Shown here: piece by piece, positions 9,971-13,756 of the stretch
Layout: the number at the start of each line of letters is the position of its first letter
Numbering within the stretch: the stretch's first letter is position 1
Origin: Eubacteriales Family XIII. Incertae Sedis bacterium
GTDB lineage: Bacteria > Bacillota_A > Clostridia > Peptostreptococcales > Anaerovoracaceae
NCBI GenBank assembly: GCA_031278145.1
Contig: JAITLA010000113.1
Span: forward strand, 1-13,756
Direction of reading: 5' to 3'
DNA length: 13,756 nucleotides
The notes under the pieces: model-generated
What the model was told of the DNA's origin: nothing
Databases searched by the model: none
What the model saw: only the letters and a program-made list of their open reading frames with translations
Program-made: the position numbers and the translations under genes

Positions 9971-10073
9971 CAATTGATTTTTTGAACGACGGCGTCAGTC
10001 CCTCACCGACGCCTACGGTTGCGGGGGCGGCGGGCGAAGCCCTTAGCCCTCGCAACCGTTCGTTCAACAATTG
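9971..10073 (-). ncRNA. Compact three-way-junction structure in the nifH leader
   Basis: Three perfect helices fit together with almost no unpaired linker. The closing helix is TTGAACGA at 9982-9989 with TCGTTCAA at 10060-10067, extended by CAATTG at 9971-9976 with CAATTG at 10068-10073 across a 5-base bulge. Hairpin one is GGCGTC 9991-9996 with GACGCC 10008-10013. Hairpin two is ACGGTTGCG 10015-10023 with CGCAACCGT 10051-10059, continuing inward and capped by GGGC/GCCC (10032-10042). In the RNA the structure ends two bases before the nifH SD (9961-9968). It could be a riboswitch-like or protein-bound element, or one copy of a dispersed palindromic repeat. It matches no RNA family I can name. 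Confidence 0.55.
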
Positions 10074-10118
10074 AAGTGCGCCTTTGGCGCTTCAATTTTG
10101 GACGGAGCCAAAATTGAA
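10069..10118 (-). promoter_or_regulatory. Two mutually exclusive hairpins in the nifH leader
   Basis: An 11-bp perfect inverted repeat, TTCAATTTTGG at 10091-10101 and CCAAAATTGAA at 10108-10118, has a 6-base loop. The segment 10091-10097 can instead pair with AATTGAA at 10069-10075, stacked on GCGCC/GGCGC (10078-10082 with 10086-10090, loop TTT). The two folds cannot coexist. The second also competes with the outer end of the downstream three-way junction (10068-10073). This is the layout of a switching leader, although function is not shown by sequence alone. Confidence 0.5.
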
Positions 10119-10122
10119 CTAC

Positions 10123-10151
10123 GGGGACCCGAACAAGAGCCTTTCGTCCCC
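10123..10151 (-). other. Hairpin in the nifH leader
   Basis: GGGGAC at 10123-10128 pairs with GTCCCC at 10146-10151. The helix can continue by GAA/TTC across a 2-base bulge. It lies between the terminator-like hairpin and the switching hairpins of the leader. Confidence 0.4.
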
Positions 10152-10215
10152 AAAAACGAACAATGGGGCGGCGTTTTGCGCGAGTTTACCTCCCGCACGA
10201 ACACCACCCCATTGT
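10152..10215 (-). terminator. Terminator-like hairpin with U-tract inside the nifH leader (candidate attenuator)
   Basis: In the minus-strand RNA, 10215-10200 pairs with 10175-10160 over 16 consecutive positions. These include two G-U wobbles that would be C-A mismatches on the other strand, so the fold belongs to the nifH-sense transcript. The apical part has a further GCG/CGC and GAG/CTC stem. The stem is followed by UCGUUUUU (10159-10152). It lies about 40-100 nt after the predicted start point and well upstream of nifH. It therefore looks like an early transcription brake, or a terminator for read-through from the upstream operon. The U-tract starts three bases off the stem and is interrupted, so efficiency is uncertain. 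Confidence 0.5.
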
Positions 10216-10242
10216 GGGTTTTAAGCCTATTGTGTTGCCGCA

Positions 10243-10252
10243 ATTACGTAAT
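10243..10252. promoter_or_regulatory. Palindrome at the expected transcription start of the nif operon
   Basis: ATTACGTAAT is a perfect 10-bp palindrome. It starts 8 bp downstream of the -10 element, at about +1 to +11, a classical repressor operator position. GTTG and CAAC flanks add weaker symmetry. No regulator gene is in the window, so the binding protein is unknown. Confidence 0.35.
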
Positions 10253-10260
10253 AATCAACT

Positions 10261-10289
10261 ATTCTAACAAAACCACCGGTGCCTGTCAA
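10261..10289 (-). promoter_or_regulatory. Sigma70-type promoter of the nif operon
   Basis: TTGACA (10284-10289) and TAGAAT (10261-10266) are separated by exactly 17 bp, in an AT-rich island within GC-rich DNA. The predicted start point is near 10254, giving a leader of about 300 nt before nifH. The -35 box lies about 47 bp after the stop of the upstream operon's last gene. I see no sigma54 -24/-12 element. Confidence 0.75.
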
Positions 10290-10335
10290 GCGTTTTTTAT
10301 TGGAAATTTTTCCCGGTCGCTTCGCCCCGCCCGCT

Positions 10336-11343
10336 TTACCCTTGAGCGACAACTTCCTCGTAAAAGATCCGCTCTATCCCCCGTATCCGCGTCGTGAAAT
10401 CCATCTCATACAGGTAGTCCCAGCCGACCCAGCGGAACCGCGCGCCCGGCGGGGCCCTGTGAAGCACCTCGGCGTTCACATGCGCAAACCAAGCGTCCGC
10501 CATGACCTGACCCCATTCCCTGCCGAACAAGAAACCCAGCGCCGCCCGGCCCGCCGCGCGCATATCCCGCTTCGCCAGGACGTACAGCGGGCACAGCAAC
10601 GCGCCGTCCTCCGGCCAGACGATCTCTATCTCGTCCCGCTTGGGCGCGGCCTGCGCGAAAAACCACGACAGGAGATACACGCAGCAGCCGTCGTCCCGGC
10701 CGAGGGCCGAAGCGATCAGCGTCTGCGCGTTGCCGGCGAGCCCGATGTTGCGCGCGAGCTGCCGGATCCCCGCCTCACCGCCCTCCTTGTCCGTTTCCAT
10801 CAGCAGCAATTCCGTTATATCGTCCGGCGCGTAATTCACGCCGACGGCCTTTTCGTAGCCGGCCGCGGCAAGGTCGGCGATCCTGCGCGGCGCCCTGCGC
10901 CCCGCGAGCTTCTTGTGATTCACCGCCAAGACATACGGCATCGCGCCGTAGACGGTGAACAGCCCCTTGGGATCGGCCAACGAAAGCCCGCGAAAGAGCG
11001 GATTCGTCCGCGCGGGTGGCGGCGGCGCGGAAAACCACGCCCGCTTGCGGTCGTCCTCGAGGAAACCGTCCGTGAAAAACTCGCCGTAGCCGTTTTCCGC
11101 CAAGACCGACGGCAGCTTCCTTTCGTCCGCGATCACGCCGATGTTGCGGTGCATATCCGTACCGCAGCTTCCCATGGGAACGACGCCGCGCAGCTTGGGG
11201 CTGTGCGTCTTGTTGTACGCGTCCTCAAACGCGGCATAGCTTGCCGCGAATCTTTCCTTCAGCGGGCAGTAGATGCGTCCGATAAAATCCGGTTGCCTGC
11301 CCATGCTGTCCGGTATCATCTCGATAAACGAATGCTTCTTCAC
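10336..11343 (-). CDS. ABC substrate-binding-protein-like protein without signal peptide
   Basis: 335 residues from a GTG at 11343 (AAAGGCGGCGG upstream). A longer reading is possible, but its first 13 codons are atypical. The sequence has the look of a type-2 periplasmic-binding-protein fold of the iron/spermidine class: GLFTVYGAMPYVLAVNHKKL, RIADLAAAGYEKAVGVNY, YLLSWFFAQAAP, EIVWPEDGALLCPLYVLAKR, FLFGREWGQVMADAWFAHVN. Unlike transporter receptors it has no signal peptide, lipobox or hydrophobic N-terminus, so it is predicted to be cytoplasmic. PMGSCGTDMHRN near residues 55-70 is a possible ligand or metal site. It is the last gene of a four-gene unit with an ATPase, a GTPase and a methyltransferase, and no permease. 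I infer handling of a small ligand, metal or oxyanion inside the cell, perhaps for nitrogenase. Fold call moderate, function unknown. Confidence 0.85.
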   Translation of the reverse strand: MKKHSFIEMIPDSMGRQPDFIGRIYCPLKERFAASYAAFEDAYNKTHSPKLRGVVPMGSCGTDMHRNIGVIADERKLPSVLAENGYGEFFTDGFLEDDRKRAWFSAPPPPARTNPLFRGLSLADPKGLFTVYGAMPYVLAVNHKKLAGRRAPRRIADLAAAGYEKAVGVNYAPDDITELLLMETDKEGGEAGIRQLARNIGLAGNAQTLIASALGRDDGCCVYLLSWFFAQAAPKRDEIEIVWPEDGALLCPLYVLAKRDMRAAGRAALGFLFGREWGQVMADAWFAHVNAEVLHRAPPGARFRWVGWDYLYEMDFTTRIRGIERIFYEEVVAQG

Positions 11344-12130
11344 AATCCGCCGCCTTTCGGTCAAAAAACGCTTCCATGTCAAAGTCCAAAGTCCCGCCCC
11401 GCCGCAGGATCTCCCGCAGAGAAAGCATCCGCGCGTCCATCCGCGCGAGCAGCGCCGCCGCCTCCCGCTCCCTTGCGGAGGTTTCCAATACCCGCGTCAC
11501 CGCGCCGCCGCTGACGCAGATCCTGCGCCGTCCCCGGAGGGCCAAACAGGGATCGTGCGTGGAGATCAGCACGATCTTGTCCGCGCGCACCAAAAGCTCC
11601 AGCGCGCGCCCGCGGTCTACGCCCGCGTTCTCTATCTCGTCGATCAGCACGACGGGCGACGGCGACAAAAGCGCGGTATCCGCGATCATCAGGGATCGCG
11701 ACTGCCCGCCCGAAAGCCGCGTGAGCGGCGTATCGAGGCTGAGCTTCTCGCCGGCGAGCCGATTGGCGCAGGCGAGGATTTCCTCGGCAATCCCCTCCCG
11801 GACCGGGATCTCCCTGCTCTCGGCGTGGAGGCGGACGAATTCCTCCACGGTCAAATCCATCACGAAATTCATATTCTGCGAGAGCTGGGCGACGAGCTTT
11901 CCGCCGCCGCCCGCGTACCGGCGCCTGTCCGGCGCCCGCCCGTCGATCAGCACGCGGCGCCCCGTGGGCGTGTCGCCCTGCGCAAGGCACTCTATATCCT
12001 CGAGGAACCGGCTCTTTCCCGCGCCCGTCGCCCCGACGAGGCAGAGGACGTCGCCGCGCCTGAGCGTCAGGCGCAGATCCTCCCTTTCGCCGTTTTTGCC
12101 GTGCCCGCCGAGTATCGTGATGCTGTTCAT
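11225..12130 (-). CDS. ABC-type ATPase, stand-alone
   Basis: 301 residues. It has the full ABC ATPase motif set: Walker A GATGAGKS (33-40), Q-loop LSQNMNFVMD, signature LSGGQSRSLM, Walker B VVLIDEIENAG, and H-loop LISTHDP. The region after Walker B (DEIENAGVDRGRALELL) differs from the common DEPTSGLD form of importers. The ATG at 12130 follows GAGGTGAGGAT, 4 bp after the GTPase gene. Its last 40 or so residues (from about 263) are encoded over the start of the substrate-binding-like gene in another frame, an unusually long 119-bp overlap. That tail looks unlike a domain and may be a read-on after loss of an earlier stop. No permease gene is nearby, so transport is doubtful; a soluble ATPase driving ligand or metallocofactor transfer is equally possible. 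Confidence 0.9.
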   Translation of the reverse strand: MNSITILGGHGKNGEREDLRLTLRRGDVLCLVGATGAGKSRFLEDIECLAQGDTPTGRRVLIDGRAPDRRRYAGGGGKLVAQLSQNMNFVMDLTVEEFVRLHAESREIPVREGIAEEILACANRLAGEKLSLDTPLTRLSGGQSRSLMIADTALLSPSPVVLIDEIENAGVDRGRALELLVRADKIVLISTHDPCLALRGRRRICVSGGAVTRVLETSAREREAAALLARMDARMLSLREILRRGGTLDFDMEAFFDRKAADCEEAFVYRDDTGQHGQATGFYRTHLLPAEGKIRGKLCRV

Positions 12131-12134
12131 ATCC

Positions 12135-12830
12135 TCACCTCGGAATCTCCATCTTGCGCACCGTCGTGCTGCCCGTTTGATAGTCCGGCCCGATGCGCGT
12201 TTCGCCCAAGCAGTAGGAGCAGAGCGCGACGGGAAGCGTGAAACGCATGCGCGCCTGCGCGAGGCTCGTCACCTCCGGGGCCTCCTTCGCGGCGTCCGCC
12301 AGCTCGAAGGCCCCCTGGCCGGTCAGCCCGTTCAGAAAGATCACCCGCGCCTTTTTGCTCGCCCGCCGCACGCGATGGGCAAACACCTCCCGCTCCGCCT
12401 GGGACACGATATCCCCCTTCGTGATCGCCGCAATGTCGGCGTAGAGGAGCATGGGTCCGATTTTCCCCGGCGTGTCCGCGCCCGACAGGCAGTCGATCAC
12501 GCATACGGAGAGCACGCCCTTGATATGCGGCGAGCAGCGGTTGCAGAGGCCCGCGCTCTCGCTGATCAGGAAGTCGAAATTCCTGCGGATGCCCCAATCC
12601 GCGCAATCGTGAATGTTGGTGACGTAATAATGATCGGGGCAGAGATTGCCCGCAAGGCCCGTAAGCACGGGGATGCCCTTCTTGCGGTACAACGCGTCGT
12701 CGCGCGTGGATATGCAGTCGAATTTCACCGCGCCGACGGAAAAACCCTCGCGCAGCAGGCGTTCCGCCGTCTTGAGTATGACGGAGCTCTTGCCCGACGA
12801 GGGCGGCCCCGCAACGCTTATCATCCGCAT
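12135..12830 (-). CDS. HypB/CobW-like P-loop GTPase with two CxxC motifs
   Basis: 231 residues of the SIMIBI G3E type (relatives HypB, UreG, CobW: metal insertion chaperones). P-loop GPPSSGKS is at 8-15; ESAGLCNRCSPHIKGV carries the switch region and Cys96/Cys99; ITKGDIVSQAEREVF at 136-150 matches the T/NKxD base-recognition motif; NGLTGQGAFEL resembles the G5 region of HypB-like proteins. VALCSYCLGETRIGPDYQTG adds Cys204/Cys207 near the C-terminus, a likely metal or Fe-S site. The ATG at 12830 has GGAGAGGAG at ideal spacing and overlaps the methyltransferase gene by 10 bases; ATG 12824 (ATGA overlap) is the alternative. Metal or cofactor delivery is inferred from the family. I know no assigned function for this subfamily. 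Confidence 0.9.
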   Translation of the reverse strand: MRMISVAGPPSSGKSSVILKTAERLLREGFSVGAVKFDCISTRDDALYRKKGIPVLTGLAGNLCPDHYYVTNIHDCADWGIRRNFDFLISESAGLCNRCSPHIKGVLSVCVIDCLSGADTPGKIGPMLLYADIAAITKGDIVSQAEREVFAHRVRRASKKARVIFLNGLTGQGAFELADAAKEAPEVTSLAQARMRFTLPVALCSYCLGETRIGPDYQTGSTTVRKMEIPR

Positions 12831-13468
12831 ATCCGCAGCTCCTCTCCCGCAGCGGATTTTCGCAAGACAAGCCATTCGCCGCTTTCGTCCTTTATCACCT
12901 CGCTCGGCAAGCCGATATCGCTCGCAATGTCCGCATAATCGGAAGGGGAGGCACCGTCCGTAAAGCGTTTTCTGCTTTGCGGCCAGTCCTCCCCATTGAG
13001 AACGGTCATTTCTTTTGCGATTCTGTCCGACAACTCCTTGTTTCCGAAGCCCGCGCCGAGAACGGCCGCGCCGCCGTCGGCGAGTATGCGCCAAATCTCG
13101 AGCAAGCTCCTTGCCTTGTCCCAAAACCACATGGCGCCTCGGCTTACCACAAGATCGACGGAGCTCTGCGCGAGCGGCAGGTCGTGTACGTCGCCGAACA
13201 GCGTTTCGATCCGTTCGGCCCTGTTGGCGGCGAGGCGGCGCGCGGCGATTTCGACGGCTGCGGGATTGTTGTCCGCGAGGATCACCTCGCCGTCCCACAG
13301 CTTCGACAAGGCAATCCCCAGATGGCCGCCGCCGCTGCCGATGTCCAGACACAGCCCGCCGCGTATCGCGGCGATTTCCAACATTCTTGCGGCGATGATC
13401 GGATATATCGGAAAAAATATCGTTTCGGCGATATTGTCAAACTCCGTCGCTTTTTCTTTTCTGTCCAC
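12821..13468 (-). CDS. Class I SAM-dependent methyltransferase
   Basis: 215 residues. Motif I CLDIGSGGGHLG (40-51) binds S-adenosylmethionine. ILADNNPAAVEIAARR carries the acidic residue of motif II. FGDVHDLPLAQSSVDLVVSRG is motif III/IV, and FWDKARSLLEIWRILADGG is the post-motif helix typical of small-molecule methyltransferases (UbiE/Methyltransf_11 type). The C-terminal SDYADIASDIGLPSEVIKDE is also usual. The start appears to be GTG at 13468: an in-frame TAA lies just upstream and no ATG occurs before motif I. No strong SD is visible, so translation may be weak or initiation unusual. It is first in the four-gene unit and overlaps the GTPase gene. The substrate is unknown. Confidence 0.88.
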   Translation of the reverse strand: MDRKEKATEFDNIAETIFFPIYPIIAARMLEIAAIRGGLCLDIGSGGGHLGIALSKLWDGEVILADNNPAAVEIAARRLAANRAERIETLFGDVHDLPLAQSSVDLVVSRGAMWFWDKARSLLEIWRILADGGAAVLGAGFGNKELSDRIAKEMTVLNGEDWPQSRKRFTDGASPSDYADIASDIGLPSEVIKDESGEWLVLRKSAAGEELRICG

Positions 13469-13511
13469 GGAAAATACCCATTATACCGGTTGCTTTGCTT
13501 GTATTTTGTCT

Positions 13512-13540
13512 ATTATGATGTATTTTTGTTTCCCTGTCAA
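13512..13540 (-). promoter_or_regulatory. Sigma70-type promoter of the methyltransferase-GTPase-ATPase unit
   Basis: TTGACA (13535-13540) and CATAAT (13512-13517) are 17 bp apart in the AT-rich gap ahead of the methyltransferase. The predicted start is near 13505, giving a leader of about 35-40 nt. The arrangement resembles the nif promoter (identical -35, same spacing), so both units may be expressed by the same sigma factor. Confidence 0.6.
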
Positions 13541-13551
13541 GTGAATTTTTC

Positions 13552-13570
13552 AACGGCCGGGGAGGCCGCT
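13552..13570 (-). terminator. Weak hairpin after the PPOX-like gene
   Basis: AACGGCC 13552-13558 and GGCCGCT 13564-13570 form a 7-bp stem in the minus-strand RNA, with one G-U pair. It starts immediately after the stop codon of the partial gene. No U-tract follows, so it is at best a weak terminator or an mRNA 3'-end stabiliser. Confidence 0.3.
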
Positions 13571-13756
13571 TTACCGGTTCTTCGTCTTGGCGTATTCCAA
13601 GGCTTCCTTGCCGGTGATATGCTCCACGTCAATCGCGACGACATGAGAACGCGTACAATCCGCCGCTTTCGCATGCTTCGTATCCTCGGGCTGATCGCCC
13701 GAATACTTTTCGATCAAGGCTTTGAAAGCGTCCCGCCTTTCATCGCCCTCGACAAT
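13571..13756 (-). CDS. C-terminal fragment of a probable pyridoxamine 5'-phosphate oxidase-like (NimA-like) flavoprotein
   Basis: The last 61 codons of a gene entering from the right edge, ending in TAA at 13571. The readable part includes DERRDAFKALIEKYSGD and then VVAIDVEHITGKEALEYAK. This matches the C-terminal pattern of PPOX/NimA-like FMN-binding split-barrel proteins, in which a helix with a basic/aromatic patch precedes a final strand of the form V-V-x-I-x-V-E-x-I-T-G-K-E. The FMN-binding core is outside the window. It appears to be a separate transcription unit from the methyltransferase gene, because a promoter lies between them. Assignment from the tail alone is moderately secure. 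Confidence 0.65.
   Translation of the reverse strand: MVEGDERRDAFKALIEKYSGDQPEDTKHAKAADCTRSHVVAIDVEHITGKEALEYAKTKNR

Noticed and set aside
10091..10118. ANTAR antiterminator target (paired hexaloop hairpins)
   Set aside because: The hairpin has a 6-base loop, but it lacks the A1/G4 loop pattern and has no matching second hexaloop stem.
10230..10300. Sigma54 (-24/-12) or GlnR-type nif promoter
   Set aside because: No TGGCAC-N5-TTGC match and no TGTNA-N7-TNACA match; a consensus-grade sigma70 promoter explains the region.
10279..11514. 411-codon plus-strand open frame across the nif promoter and binding-protein gene
   Set aside because: It would read through the AT-rich promoter region, lacks protein-like motifs and is antisense to a conserved gene.

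Overview
The window carries a compact molybdenum-type nitrogenase (nif) operon of the clostridial/methanogen class. Every gene I accept lies on the minus strand, so transcription runs from high to low coordinates. The clostridial traits are clear: nifH-nifI1-nifI2-nifD-nifK-nifE-nifN/B order, two PII-like NifI genes between nifH and nifD, a 533-residue NifD with the Clostridium pasteurianum-type insertion of about 50 residues, a short NifK without the N-terminal extension, and a NifN-NifB fusion. Promoters are sigma70-like, Shine-Dalgarno (SD) sequences are strong (GGAGG), and the coding DNA is GC-rich. I infer a high-GC anaerobic Firmicute (Clostridia/Christensenellales-like), probably an uncultured lineage. 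The species cannot be fixed from this window.

Layout in transcription order. (1) 13571-13756: the 3' end of a probable pyridoxamine-phosphate-oxidase-like (NimA-like) protein. (2) After an AT-rich promoter region, a four-gene unit (13468 to 10336): SAM methyltransferase, HypB/CobW-like P-loop GTPase with two CxxC motifs, ABC-type ATPase, and a substrate-binding-protein-like gene without a signal peptide. The genes overlap or nearly touch. No membrane permease is present, so the set looks like a cytoplasmic module rather than a transporter. (3) A 383-bp non-coding region (9953-10335) with a consensus-grade sigma70 promoter (TTGACA-17-TAGAAT), a 10-bp palindrome at the expected start point, and a leader of about 300 nt packed with hairpins. 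One is a terminator-like hairpin whose mismatches become G-U pairs only in the minus-strand RNA. Another is a compact three-way junction ending two bases before the nifH SD. (4) nifH, nifI1, nifI2, nifD, nifK, nifE and a 989-residue nifN-nifB fusion with an AnfO/NifX-like third domain. (5) One base after it, a repeat-rich protein of unknown function that runs off the left edge (1-858).

How the genes work together: NifH is the Fe protein and NifDK the MoFe protein. NifE with the NifN part of the fusion forms the FeMo-co scaffold, fed with NifB-co by the radical-SAM part of the same polypeptide. NifI1/NifI2 switch nitrogenase activity off post-translationally in response to nitrogen status. The upstream four-gene unit may supply or handle a metal or cofactor, but this is inference. 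The most unusual items are the triple-domain NifN-NifB-AnfO-like protein with a nested palindromic DNA element in its linker, the permease-less transporter-like module, and the structured nifH leader with mutually exclusive helices.
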